NCBI RefSeq assembly: GCF_028464225.1
Contig: NZ_JAQPCN010000001.1
Span: 1,116,001 to 1,180,000, forward strand
Origin: Zeaxanthinibacter sp. PT1
GTDB taxonomy: Bacteria > Bacteroidota > Bacteroidia > Flavobacteriales > Flavobacteriaceae
Direction: 5' to 3'
DNA: 64,000 bases
Shown here: positions 1 through 8,379 of the stretch, piece by piece
Numbering within the stretch: position 1 is the first letter of the stretch
Layout of the letters: each line of letters opens with the position of its first letter
Translations under genes and position numbers: made by a program
The notes under the pieces: model-generated
What the model was told of the DNA's origin: nothing
The model's input: only the letters and a program-made list of their open reading frames with translations
Databases searched by the model: none

Positions 1-1682
1 AGTACCGGAAGGTTTTTCCGAAGCTGAATCAACTGCCTTAAGCGGTAGAAGATATCGGAAGCCTCACTCTTTTTGTCGCTTAACTGTTTGATCGTATCCC
101 AGTCCTGGTTCGGTCGGTTCAGCCAGCGCGTGTCCTCTTTTTTATCCGGTTTCTGAAGAAAGGAATAATCGTTCAGTGTTCCTATTTCATCCCCGGCATA
201 GATCATGGGTATCCCGCCAAAACTCAGGATTATTCCGTGAACCAGTAATATTTTGTCTATAGATTTTGAGGTCATTTCAGCATCGCCAAGATCCAGTGCT
301 TTTTCCAAGCCCAGCAGGGAGGCGGTAGATCCCGTAATACGACCATCACCATTTTTGGGGTTGTACATGAACATCATTCCTTTGGCCGGCGACCAATGCA
401 GTTTCTGGCAGTAATATTCCAGGAGAAAGCGCCTGTGGCTTTGGGCATTCCACCCCAGTTCTTCGATCAATTGGTCATCGTAACCAAGGCCGATATCGTC
501 ATGGCACCTGACGTAATTGATCCAGGTGGCACTCTTGGGCTTATCGGGTACTGATAACAGGCTTTTATAGAGCAGGTTGGTCTTTTTTGTCGCTATGGAG
601 TTCCACAGTAAAGCCATGAGGCTGGCATTGTAAGCTAAGTCACATTCGTTCCCTTCAAGGATCCCGTTCCCGAAGTATTTGGTAATATCCTTGGGGGCCA
701 CAATGGCCTCCGCCAGAATAATGACACCCGGGGCGATCACTTGCATGCATAGGCGGAAGAGGGATATCAGCATATGCGCTTCGGGAAGATTCTGTGAATT
801 GGTCCCCAGTTTTTTCCAGAGGAACGCGAGGGCATCAAAGCGAACCACATCTACCCCGTAATTGATCTTTTCCAGGAGTATGCTGATCATTTCAATGAAT
901 ACTTCAGGGTTGGCATAGTTCAGGTCCCACTGGTACTTGTTAAAGACCGTCATTACCCAGCGCTGCATTTCCTGGTTGTAGGTGAAATTACCCGGGGAGG
1001 TCTCAGGGAAAACTTCGGGCATGGTTTTTTCAAACTGATCGGGAATGCTGCGGTCCGGGTAGGTGTAGTAATATTCGCGGTACTGCAGGTCGCCTTCCTT
1101 GGCTTTAAGTGCCCAGCTGAATTCGTCCGATGTATGGTTGACCACAAAATCTAACATCAGGTACATACCCCTTTTCCGCATTTCTTTGGTCAGTTGCCTC
1201 AGGTCTTCCTTACTTCCCAGCCGTTTTTCAATTTCTGTATAGCTGTTAACCGCATATCCCCCGTCATTTTCTCCGGAAGGCCTGGTGGTTAGCGGCATAA
1301 GGTGCAGGAAGTTCACCCCCAGTTCTTCAAAATACGGTAAGCGTTTGATCAATCCTTGAAGGTTATCGCTGAAATGATCTACATAGAGTTGCATCCCGAC
1401 CAGTTGTTCTGACTGGTACCAGTGGTCATTTCTTCCGTAGGTTCGATCTATATCCAATGCCTTGAGTTCTGCAGGTCTTTTTGCATAGAGCATCGGCAAT
1501 CGCTCTATCAGTTTATCAAACATTCCCGGGTGCTCATCTTCTGGATAAAGGGAAGAAAAAAGGTGTTTGATGATGCTGAGGTTCGCCGCCATTCGCAGCT
1601 TAAAGAGCTCTTTACTCTTGGTGGGTGAAATCTGCTTCTTGTCTTGCTCAGCCAGAAGCCGGTGTATGGCGGTCTGATTCAT
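1..1682 (-). CDS. Amylosucrase (GH13), 3' end cut by window edge
   Basis: Amylosucrase cleaves sucrose, adding the glucosyl unit to an alpha-1,4-glucan and releasing fructose. The frame is open from ATG at 1682 to the left edge, about 560 codons (family about 640), so only the C-terminal domain is missing. All three GH13 catalytic residues are visible: nucleophile D283 in VVRFDALAFLWK, acid/base E325 in LAEAIV and D395 in CHDDIG. The extended context (LWK-LGT, NLPEAH, MALLWN, GTLND) is that of amylosucrase rather than plain alpha-amylase, and the 42-residue spacing D283-E325 matches the Neisseria enzyme. The start lies one base after the stop of the PfkB kinase gene, so the two are almost certainly translated from one mRNA. 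No signal peptide is seen, so it is probably cytoplasmic. Sucrose phosphorylase is the main alternative but fits the motifs less well. Confidence 0.93.
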   Translation of the reverse strand, partial: MNQTAIHRLLAEQDKKQISPTKSKELFKLRMAANLSIIKHLFSSLYPEDEHPGMFDKLIERLPMLYAKRPAELKALDIDRTYGRNDHWYQSEQLVGMQLYVDHFSDNLQGLIKRLPYFEELGVNFLHLMPLTTRPSGENDGGYAVNSYTEIEKRLGSKEDLRQLTKEMRKRGMYLMLDFVVNHTSDEFSWALKAKEGDLQYREYYYTYPDRSIPDQFEKTMPEVFPETSPGNFTYNQEMQRWVMTVFNKYQWDLNYANPEVFIEMISILLEKINYGVDVVRFDALAFLWKKLGTNSQNLPEAHMLISLFRLCMQVIAPGVIILAEAIVAPKDITKYFGNGILEGNECDLAYNASLMALLWNSIATKKTNLLYKSLLSVPDKPKSATWINYVRCHDDIGLGYDDQLIEELGWNAQSHRRFLLEYYCQKLHWSPAKGMMFMYNPKNGDGRITGSTASLLGLEKALDLGDAEMTSKSIDKILLVHGIILSFGGIPMIYAGDEIGTLNDYSFLQKPDKKEDTRWLNRPNQDWDTIKQLSDKKSEASDIFYRLRQLIQLRKNLPV

Positions 1683-1683
1683 A

Positions 1684-2628
1684 TCAACTTTGTAGTTGTC
1701 GTTGGGTAGGGAGAGATTCTATAGCTCCAAAATTAGTTGTGGTAATGGCGCCGGCCTTATTTGCAGTAGCGATCATATCCTGCAAAAGCTGGGCATTTTC
1801 AAACAGCGATTGATGGGAATCCATCATGGAAATCTGCCATAGCAGGCATCCGATAAATGCGTCCCCTGCACCTGTGGTATCTACCGGATTAACCGCGATA
1901 CTGGGCACGGTAAAGATTCCACCCGGGCTGCTTACATAGGTGCCCTCCTTCCCCAGGGTGATGGTAATTATCCTGGTCCCCAATTTGTGCAATACTTTAC
2001 AGGCATCATCCAGGTCTTCTTTTCCGGAGATCAGCCTTGCCTCTTCCAGGCTGAATTTACAGAGATGCGATTTTTCTATATAAGGCAGGCACTTCCGGAT
2101 AAATTCTTTATCCCTTTTTTTCCAGAGGTCTGAGCGGTAATTAGGATCAAAACTGATAAAAGCATTCTGGGTGAGGGCATCAAAGAAATAATGTCCATAG
2201 GATTTTTCAAGGGTGCCGCCTAGTAAGGCGGTTGCGGCTCCCAAGTGTACCATATTTCCTTTAAAGAGTGATTTTACCCCGGGATTGTAAGGGAGTTCCC
2301 GGTCTGCACCCCTGCTGAAGACAAAATCCCGCTCTCCGTCTTCAGCTATAGACACAAAAGCCATAGTGGTAAAGGTTTCGCTTTTTTCAATAAAGCTGAG
2401 GTCTACCTCATGACTTTCAAGGATATCCAGTAAAAAAGTTCCGAAGGGATCATCGCCAACACTGCCTATAAAGCTGCTTCTACCTCCTAATTTTGCAATG
2501 GCACAGGCAACATTGGCCGGTGCGCCACCGGCCTTTTTAGTAAAATCACTGGCCTTGGCAAGATCACTTCCCTGGTGCTCTGCAACAAAATCGATCAGGG
2601 CTTCACCAATACAGAATACCTTTTTCAT
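1684..2628 (-). CDS. PfkB-family sugar kinase, probable fructokinase
   Basis: A 314-residue ribokinase/PfkB carbohydrate kinase. The N-terminal start (CIGEALIDFV) and the glycine-rich GGAPANVA segment bind sugar. The C-terminal DTTGAGDAF motif carries the anion hole and the catalytic base D256. The GEALIDF start and GGAPANVA are usual in fructokinases. The next gene downstream (one-base gap) is amylosucrase, which releases fructose, so phosphorylation of that fructose is the natural role. This pairing is known from fruK-ams clusters of sucrose-metabolising bacteria. The substrate is inferred from context; the kinase family is certain. Confidence 0.9.
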   Translation of the reverse strand: MKKVFCIGEALIDFVAEHQGSDLAKASDFTKKAGGAPANVACAIAKLGGRSSFIGSVGDDPFGTFLLDILESHEVDLSFIEKSETFTTMAFVSIAEDGERDFVFSRGADRELPYNPGVKSLFKGNMVHLGAATALLGGTLEKSYGHYFFDALTQNAFISFDPNYRSDLWKKRDKEFIRKCLPYIEKSHLCKFSLEEARLISGKEDLDDACKVLHKLGTRIITITLGKEGTYVSSPGGIFTVPSIAVNPVDTTGAGDAFIGCLLWQISMMDSHQSLFENAQLLQDMIATANKAGAITTTNFGAIESLPTQRQLQS

Positions 2629-2816
2629 TTTTTAGAAGGCTTAAGAATATAAAGTAAGCAGAAAATAAACGGCACGCCAAATTATTAGGAGCTAAATGCC
2701 TCTCAAAAATTAGCTCAATCGATTTAGTTGCAGCGAGTCTGTGCTCTAATCTTTAATTCCCTGACTTTTTAAAACTGGATTATGGTTATCCCCTTTGGAA
2801 TTGCGATTTTTGTCTT

Positions 2817-3542
2817 ATGAGAAATTTAGTGATAGGTGATATCCATGGAGGCTTAAGAGCCCTGGAACAGGTTTTGGAACGGGCACAGCTAAGTGCGGAG
2901 GACCGCTTGATATTTCTAGGCGATTATGTAGATGGCTGGAGTGATGCTGTTGAAACCGTGAACTACCTGATGGAACTGAAAACAACCCATAATTGCGTGC
3001 TGATCCGGGGGAACCACGACGTCCTCTGTGCGGACTGGCTGAGGACAGGGAATGATAATCCCCTCTGGGAACAGCATGGGGGTAAGGCGACAATGGCCTC
3101 TTACCGGAAATGGGGAGAAGACATACAGGCCCAGCACCTTACCTTTTATGATCAATTAGATGATTATTTCCTCAAGGATGACGAATACCTTTTCCTGCAT
3201 GCCGGGTTTACCAACTTGAAAGGAGTTGCCCATGAATACCAGAGTTTTAATTTTTATTGGGACAGGACCCTGTGGGAAATGGCAAGAGCCCTGGACCCCA
3301 AATTAGACAGGGAAGACCCGAGTTATCCGCCCAGGCTTAAGAACTATAAGGAGATCTATATTGGTCACACCCCGGTGACGCGGATGGGGGAGACAACTCC
3401 GCAGCAAGCCGGGAATGTTTGGAACATTGATACCGGCGCCGCTTTTAAGGGTCCACTGACTGTTTTGGATATTGAGACTAAAGAGTACTGGCAGAGTGAC
3501 GCAGTACACACTTTATACCCCGAAGAGAACGGAAGGAACTAA
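2817..3542 (+). CDS. Metallophosphatase of the PPP (Ser/Thr phosphatase-like) family
   Basis: A 241-residue calcineurin-like phosphoesterase. The metal-binding blocks are present in order: GDIHGG (D8, H10), GDYVDGW (D36) and RGNHD (N66, H67), followed by a distal LHAGF block and IGHTPV, both typical of bacterial PPP phosphatases such as PrpA. In motif II the usual Arg after GDxVD is replaced by Gly-Trp, so substrate handling may differ. It could act on phosphoproteins or on small phosphate esters such as Ap4A; the sequence does not decide this. No signal peptide, hence cytoplasmic. A GATTTTTG element (2805-2812) lies only five bases before the ATG, so the mRNA may be nearly leaderless. Confidence 0.88.
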   Translation: MRNLVIGDIHGGLRALEQVLERAQLSAEDRLIFLGDYVDGWSDAVETVNYLMELKTTHNCVLIRGNHDVLCADWLRTGNDNPLWEQHGGKATMASYRKWGEDIQAQHLTFYDQLDDYFLKDDEYLFLHAGFTNLKGVAHEYQSFNFYWDRTLWEMARALDPKLDREDPSYPPRLKNYKEIYIGHTPVTRMGETTPQQAGNVWNIDTGAAFKGPLTVLDIETKEYWQSDAVHTLYPEENGRN

Positions 3543-3583
3543 AGATTGGTATTTTTTTATGATGGATTCAGTATATTATATAC

Positions 3584-3591
3584 GAACTTTG
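3584..3591 (+). promoter_or_regulatory. Probable -7 element for the desaturase gene
   Basis: GAACTTTG differs at one position from the Bacteroidota -7 consensus TAnnTTTG. It lies 20 bases before ATG 3612 and downstream of the alternative in-frame ATG at 3546, so it supports the 3612 start. Confidence 0.45.
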
Positions 3592-3611
3592 TAAAACATA
3601 AGCGGATTAAA

Positions 3612-4607
3612 ATGGCTACTAAGAATATACGACTAGAAGTAATGCAGGCAATTGAGCCTAAGGTGCAAGGATATATGGATTCTTTTCTAATTCCTATCGA
3701 AGATATCTGGCAACCTTCGGATTTTCTGCCGGATCCTCAAGGAGATAATTTCCTGGACGAGGTAGAACAGCTACGTGAAGAATCTAAGGAGCTTGGTTAT
3801 GATTTCTGGGTGACTATGGTTGCCGATACCATTACGGAAGAGGCACTGCCTACTTACGAATCCTGGTTAATGGATGTAGAAGGAATTAACCAGCATACAG
3901 AAGAGGAAACAGGTTGGGCTAAATGGGTGAGAGCCTGGACAGCTGAAGAAAACCGCCATGGAGATGTACTCAACAAATATCTTTACTTGTCCGGGCGTGT
4001 AAATATGCGCGAAATGGAAGTATCTACCCAGCACTTGCTGGCAGATGGCTTTGACATCGGTACGGACAGGGATCCCTATAAAAATTTCATCTATACCAGT
4101 TTCCAGGAACTGGCAACCAATATCTCGCATAAGAGGGTAGGCCAGATGGCCAAGAAGAAGGGGAATGCCCTGCTGGGTAAGATGTGTACTATCATTGCCG
4201 GGGACGAAATGCGTCACCACCTGGCGTATCGAGAATTCGTGAAGACCATACTGGAGCAGGATCCCAACGGTATGATCCTCGCCTTTGCGCACATGATGAA
4301 AATGAAGATCGTTATGCCCGCCCACTTCCTGAGAGAATCAGGAGGGACCATTGGTACCGCCTTTGAGAATTTTTCTAATTGCGCCCAGCGTTTAGGTGTT
4401 TACACCTCGCAAGATTATATAGAAATTCTCCAGAAACTGAATGCGTACTGGGATATTGAAAATCTTCGCAGCCTCTCTGATGAAGCTGAAAAGGCACGTG
4501 ATTACTTGGTAAAACTGCCTGCACGACTTGAGCGAATCTCCGAACGGATGAAGTTCCCTGAAGACCAGTACCAGTTTAAATGGGTAGAGGCCAACGGGAC
4601 CCTATAG
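3612..4607 (+). CDS. Acyl-ACP (stearoyl-type) desaturase
   Basis: Soluble diiron desaturase of the FAB2/DesA family, which inserts a cis double bond into acyl-ACP and so sets membrane fluidity. The ferritin-like iron ligands are visible: EENRHGD and DEMRHHLAYREF, with a further Glu in FQELATN. The start chosen is ATG 3612 (MATKNIRLEV, 331 aa). The open frame runs back to ATG 3546, but the added 22 residues are unlike the family and a promoter-like element lies in between. The 3' end overlaps the convergent HhH gene by six bases. Family assignment is firm; double-bond position is not shown by sequence. Confidence 0.92.
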   Translation: MATKNIRLEVMQAIEPKVQGYMDSFLIPIEDIWQPSDFLPDPQGDNFLDEVEQLREESKELGYDFWVTMVADTITEEALPTYESWLMDVEGINQHTEEETGWAKWVRAWTAEENRHGDVLNKYLYLSGRVNMREMEVSTQHLLADGFDIGTDRDPYKNFIYTSFQELATNISHKRVGQMAKKKGNALLGKMCTIIAGDEMRHHLAYREFVKTILEQDPNGMILAFAHMMKMKIVMPAHFLRESGGTIGTAFENFSNCAQRLGVYTSQDYIEILQKLNAYWDIENLRSLSDEAEKARDYLVKLPARLERISERMKFPEDQYQFKWVEANGTL

Positions 4608-5126
4608 TTTACCGTGCTTATGTTCTACCTGCCACTTGTGGAGGGCTTTCCAATCTCCCTGGTGGGCCATCTTTGCCTGCATAGGCCAGGATGACGGGTC
4701 ATGGATCTTATACCGGTCTCCTCCTGAGCTAAGCACTTCATAACATCGTTCTACCGTGACTTCAGACAAGTCTTTCCAGGTCTTGATGTCAAAATTATGG
4801 AATAGGCCTTCAATTTTAGGGCCTATTCCCTCAACTAGCTTCAGGTCGTTTTCCTTGATCCGTTTCCCGAAGACCGATTTAGCAGAAACGGCGTCAAAGC
4901 CTGTATCTGAAGTTTGAGCTTCACTACCGAGTTTTTCTACCTTCTTACGGCAGGCCTCAAGTTCTGATTGAAGGCTTTTGTTCTTGTTTTCAAGAACAGC
5001 TATGGATGCAGGGTCAATACTATTTTTTTTACTTCCTTTCCCAAGGTAAAAGCCCATAATGAGTCCTACAATCCCTATGAGGATCAGCAGGGCCCAGTGA
5101 AGGAGACTCAAAGATTCAATTTCCAT
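4602..5126 (-). CDS. Membrane-anchored protein with coiled coil and helix-hairpin-helix domain
   Basis: 174 residues. One N-terminal transmembrane helix (about residues 9-28) is followed by a basic stretch and a predicted coiled coil (about 37-68, rich in Lys/Glu/Leu). The C-terminal domain from about residue 88 contains LKLVEGIGPKIEGLF, a helix-hairpin-helix/SAP-like element of the kind found in DNA-binding and ribosome-associated proteins. Related flavobacterial proteins are annotated only as hypothetical. Function is unknown: the layout would allow DNA or RNA to be held at the inner membrane, but HhH-like folds also make protein contacts. The gene is convergent with the desaturase and overlaps its last six bases. 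Confidence 0.75.
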   Translation of the reverse strand: MEIESLSLLHWALLILIGIVGLIMGFYLGKGSKKNSIDPASIAVLENKNKSLQSELEACRKKVEKLGSEAQTSDTGFDAVSAKSVFGKRIKENDLKLVEGIGPKIEGLFHNFDIKTWKDLSEVTVERCYEVLSSGGDRYKIHDPSSWPMQAKMAHQGDWKALHKWQVEHKHGKL

Positions 5127-5218
5127 AATCGGTTGGTTTAGTGTTTGTTCTACAATGTATTAAAAAATAATTATACATAGTATTAATAGGGAAAGCCTGT
5201 AAAATGACAGCAAGGCAT

Positions 5219-5250
5219 AAAAAAACCCCGGAGAATACCGGGGTTTTTAT
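5219..5250 (-). terminator. Rho-independent terminator after the ALDH gene
   Basis: Perfect hairpin: AAAAACCCCGG (5221-5231), six-base loop, CCGGGGTTTTT (5238-5248). The flanking A/T runs make it work on either strand. It sits 20 bases past the ALDH stop and on the other side precedes the HhH gene. Confidence 0.9.
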
Positions 5251-5270
5251 CATTATTAGAGCAGTATTTC

Positions 5271-6824
5271 TTACAACTCGAACTTAATTCCCTGGGCAAG
5301 GGGAAGCTCAGTGGTGTAGTTGATTGTATTGGTCTGCCTTCTCATATAAATCTTCCAGGCGTCAGAACCGGACTCTCGTCCACCCCCTGTTTCTTTCTCA
5401 CCGCCAAAGGCGCCACCGATCTCTGCGCCCGAAGTACCGATGTTGACGTTGGCAATTCCACAGTCACTACCCTCAACAGAAAGAAACGCCTCCGCTTCTC
5501 TCAGGTTATTGGTCATGACAGCCGAGGACAGGCCTTGTACCACACCGTTCTGTTGGGCAATGGCGTTATGAATATCACCGGAATATTTCATAAGGTAAAG
5601 GATTGGGGCAAAAGTTTCTTCCTGTACGATCTCAAAACTATTCTCTGCTTCTGCGATTGCAGGTTTTACATAACAACCACTTTCATAGCCTTCACCGGAT
5701 AGCACCCCGCCTTCAACAATTATTTTCCCACCTTCTTCTTTCACTTTCTCCAGGGCTGCCTGGTATTTGGAAACGGCATCTTTATCGATCAATGGCCCCA
5801 CATGGTTATTCTCATCCAGCGGATTCCCAATTCGCAATTGCTTGTAAGCATCTACCACAGCTTGTTTAACCTGGTCATAGATCGATTCGTGGATGATCAG
5901 TCTCCGGGTAGAAGTACAGCGCTGGCCTGCAGTACCTACCGCGCCGAAAACGGCCCCGATGACGGTCATTTTAATATCGGCATCCGGTGTTACTATTATG
6001 GCGTTATTTCCACCGAGTTCCAGTAGCGACTTACCAAGCCTTGAGGCTACTGCCTGTGCAACTATTTTACCCATGCGGATAGAACCTGTAGCAGAAATCA
6101 ACGGGATCCTCTTATCATGGGTCATGAATTCTCCCACTTTATAATCCCCGTTGATCAGGCAGGAAATCCCTTCCGGCAGACCGTTCTCTTTAAAAACGTC
6201 AGCTACAATATTTTGGCAGGCAATCCCGGTTAACGGAGTTTTTTCTGACGGTTTCCATACACAAACATCTCCGCATACCCATGCCAGGGCTGTATTCCAG
6301 GACCAAACAGCTACAGGGAAATTAAAAGCAGAAATGATTCCTACGACCCCAAGGGGATGGTATTGCTCATACATACGGTGCCCGGGTCTTTCCGAGTGCA
6401 TGGTAAGACCGTGAAGCTGGCGGGATAGGCCAACAGCAAAATCACAGATATCAATCATTTCCTGTACCTCTCCAAGCCCTTCCTGGTAGGATTTCCCCAT
6501 CTCGTAAGAAACCAGCTTACCAAGGGGTTCCTTAAGCTCCCTTAGCCGGTCTGCCACCTGCCGAACTACTTCTCCGCGAAGTGGGGCAGGTTTTTTACGC
6601 CAGATTTTAAAAGCTTCGGTGGCCGTACTTAAAACCTTTTCATAATCTTCTTTGGTAGTTGCCTTTACTTTCCCGATCAGGGCGCCGTCTACAGGGGAGT
6701 AGGAAGCGATCAGTTCCCCGGATGAAAAGTTTTCCGAACCGGTAGAACTCCCGTTATTTATTTCGAGAATGCCCAGTTTATCGAGGGCAGATTGAATTCC
6801 TGTTGCTTCTGCTATTTGTGACAT
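5271..6824 (-). CDS. amaB: Aldehyde dehydrogenase, ALDH7 (aminoadipate-semialdehyde / piperideine-6-carboxylate type)
   Basis: A 517-residue NAD-dependent aldehyde dehydrogenase. Visible catalytic parts are N168 in SAFNFP, K191 in WKPSEKTP, E269 in LELGGNN and nucleophile C303 in GTAGQRCTSTRRL. The GTAGQRCTSTRRL block and the NIGTSGAEIGGAFGGEKETGGGRESGSDAWK tract (read in pieces along the C-terminal region) are characteristic of ALDH7/antiquitin, which oxidises alpha-aminoadipate semialdehyde in lysine breakdown. The gene has its own promoter with a perfect palindrome (6845-6863) and a strong terminator, so it is monocistronic. The upstream neighbour is 3-hydroxyanthranilate dioxygenase, but a kynurenine-pathway aminomuconate dehydrogenase would be ALDH8-like. 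The family is sure; the symbol is a likely assignment. Confidence 0.88.
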   Translation of the reverse strand: MSQIAEATGIQSALDKLGILEINNGSSTGSENFSSGELIASYSPVDGALIGKVKATTKEDYEKVLSTATEAFKIWRKKPAPLRGEVVRQVADRLRELKEPLGKLVSYEMGKSYQEGLGEVQEMIDICDFAVGLSRQLHGLTMHSERPGHRMYEQYHPLGVVGIISAFNFPVAVWSWNTALAWVCGDVCVWKPSEKTPLTGIACQNIVADVFKENGLPEGISCLINGDYKVGEFMTHDKRIPLISATGSIRMGKIVAQAVASRLGKSLLELGGNNAIIVTPDADIKMTVIGAVFGAVGTAGQRCTSTRRLIIHESIYDQVKQAVVDAYKQLRIGNPLDENNHVGPLIDKDAVSKYQAALEKVKEEGGKIIVEGGVLSGEGYESGCYVKPAIAEAENSFEIVQEETFAPILYLMKYSGDIHNAIAQQNGVVQGLSSAVMTNNLREAEAFLSVEGSDCGIANVNIGTSGAEIGGAFGGEKETGGGRESGSDAWKIYMRRQTNTINYTTELPLAQGIKFEL

Positions 6825-6844
6825 TTTGTAACTTTTTTAGAATA

Positions 6845-6863
6845 TTTGTGAGATTCTCACAAA
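6845..6863. promoter_or_regulatory. 19-bp perfect palindrome overlapping the ALDH promoter
   Basis: TTTGTGAGATTCTCACAAA has nine-base arms around one central base. It overlaps a perfect minus-strand -7 element TAGCTTTG (6867-6860) and lies 21-39 bases before the ALDH start, so a repressor bound here would block RNA polymerase. The TGTGA/TCACA halves are five bases apart, one fewer than a canonical CRP site. Confidence 0.7.
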
Positions 6864-6968
6864 GCTACAAAACTTAAGGAGTTTATAGAGAAGTGGGATC
6901 GAGAACTTTGCGCGGTTTATAAGTTTTAGATGGTGAGCTTTATAGGCAGGAAATTACGTTGTCGTTAC

Positions 6969-7508
6969 TTATTCCCCCGCGACAAATCTTTCATCAACTT
7001 CCATAACGGTACCGCAATTATTACACGTGCGTAATTCTTCGGATCCGTAGAAATGTATAAAATGCTTTAAAAAGTCTTTTTCAATATCGTGAAGGGTAAA
7101 ATAGGCTTCGTACAATTTATGATTGCAATTATCACAGAACCATAGCAGGCCATCATCCACTTGCATCTCTGCCCTCTTTCGTTCAACGACCAGTCCGATA
7201 GATCCTTCATGGCGCACCGGCGAATGTGGTATTTTGGAGGGGTGCAGGTACATATCCCCGGGCCCTAATTTCATAGTCTTTTTTTCACCCTCTACCTGAA
7301 CATGGATTTCTATGTTCCCCTCTAATTGGAAAAACAATTCTTCGGTCTCGTTGTAGTGGTAGTCCTTACGCGCATTAGGTCCGGCAACGATCATAACAAT
7401 ATAGTCGCCCGCATCCTTATAAAGATTCTTATTGCCTACGGGAGGTTTTAAGGTTTCACGGTTTTCTTCTATCCATTGGTGAAGATTAAAAGGGGGCCTG
7501 ATGCTCAT
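6969..7508 (-). CDS. nbaC: 3-hydroxyanthranilate 3,4-dioxygenase
   Basis: Cupin dioxygenase that opens the ring of 3-hydroxyanthranilate to aminocarboxymuconate semialdehyde, which cyclises to quinolinate or is degraded. The 179-residue length is that of bacterial enzymes. Iron ligands H51, E57 and H95 are at the family positions (YHYNETEELFF; PHSPV), and substrate-binding R47 is in place. The second, rubredoxin-like metal site typical of bacterial members is complete: C125, C128, C162 and C165. It is not flanked by other kynurenine genes in this window. The stop is 144 bases before the ALDH start, with a separate promoter between them. Confidence 0.95.
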   Translation of the reverse strand: MSIRPPFNLHQWIEENRETLKPPVGNKNLYKDAGDYIVMIVAGPNARKDYHYNETEELFFQLEGNIEIHVQVEGEKKTMKLGPGDMYLHPSKIPHSPVRHEGSIGLVVERKRAEMQVDDGLLWFCDNCNHKLYEAYFTLHDIEKDFLKHFIHFYGSEELRTCNNCGTVMEVDERFVAGE

Positions 7509-7620
7509 GGGTATGCAATTTTGTTATTACCATGGACTGTTAGGCTGACCTGGTAAACTTTAGTTGGACAGCAGGTACACGGCAATTAAAAATAAGCATT
7601 CCTGATCTATAAAAAGGCTA

Positions 7621-8133
7621 TTAACGGTAGAAGAGTTGTGTAAAATAGAATTTTCCGTTCTTATCAACTTTAACACTGATCGCAGTATGGGTATAGTTAC
7701 CTTCAATAGACCTGCGGTGATCCGGGCTGCCTAACCAGTGCTCAAAAGCTTCCTGGGCGGTATCGTAATGACGGGCAACATTTTCTGCAACCTGTTTTAC
7801 TTTTACTTTGGTGGAGATCTTATAGGCTCTTTCCTGGAATTTATCATGGCTCAGCTTACCCTTGCTGATCATATAATCTGTGTGGTTATTTGCTTCTTCG
7901 TACGCAGCAGGGCTAAAGTCCAGCTCGTTAGAATTCATGGCCAGCCTGTGCTCATTGGTAAGCGCTAATATCGCTTTTTCAATGTCTACCTGGTTGTCGG
8001 CACCTGCTTCTGCCTCGATAGAACCTAGTTCGTAGGCACTGTCGTCCTCGAAATTAATAACGGTTTCTTTACTACAAGAGGTGTTCATCAGAACCGTAAG
8101 AACTATAGCGATAGGAAGTAAAAACTTTTTCAT
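7621..8133 (-). CDS. CAP-domain (SCP/PR1-like) lipoprotein
   Basis: 170 residues. The signal peptide ends at a lipobox with Cys20 (MNTSC), predicting an outer- or inner-membrane lipoprotein. The rest is one CAP domain: ALTNEHRLAMNSNELDFSP, then NHTDYMISKGKLSHDKF, the VAENVARHY block and a WLGSPDHRRSI block. The His and Glu residues that line the CAP cavity are present. The role of bacterial CAP proteins is mostly unknown; some are linked to the cell envelope. It stands alone between HAAO and cvpA, with no clear operon partner. Confidence 0.85.
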   Translation of the reverse strand: MKKFLLPIAIVLTVLMNTSCSKETVINFEDDSAYELGSIEAEAGADNQVDIEKAILALTNEHRLAMNSNELDFSPAAYEEANNHTDYMISKGKLSHDKFQERAYKISTKVKVKQVAENVARHYDTAQEAFEHWLGSPDHRRSIEGNYTHTAISVKVDKNGKFYFTQLFYR

Positions 8134-8379
8134 GGGGGAAAACCTTTAGTTAACATTCAGTATTTGGGGGAATCGTGAACATTATTGTCTGCTGATTCTA
8201 TTCCAAAACTAGCCGAGGGGAGGTGGATGTAAGAAAAGGAGGGCATTTTTTCGATTATAGACCCAATTTGACCGAGCTATGACATTATTCGTGTCGTACA
8301 TCTATATTTTATGCACCTTTCCCGATGAACGGTTATTGGTTTAAAAACACTTTTTGCCGATAAAATGCGCGTAATTTTC

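Noticed and set aside
3867-4325. Long ORF opposite the desaturase
   Set aside because: Antisense shadow of a clear enzyme gene, rich in His/Phe with no motif.
6847-6861. CRP-type TGTGA/TCACA site at the ALDH promoter
   Set aside because: Spacing is five, not six bases, and the symmetry extends beyond the CRP halves; kept only as an unnamed operator.
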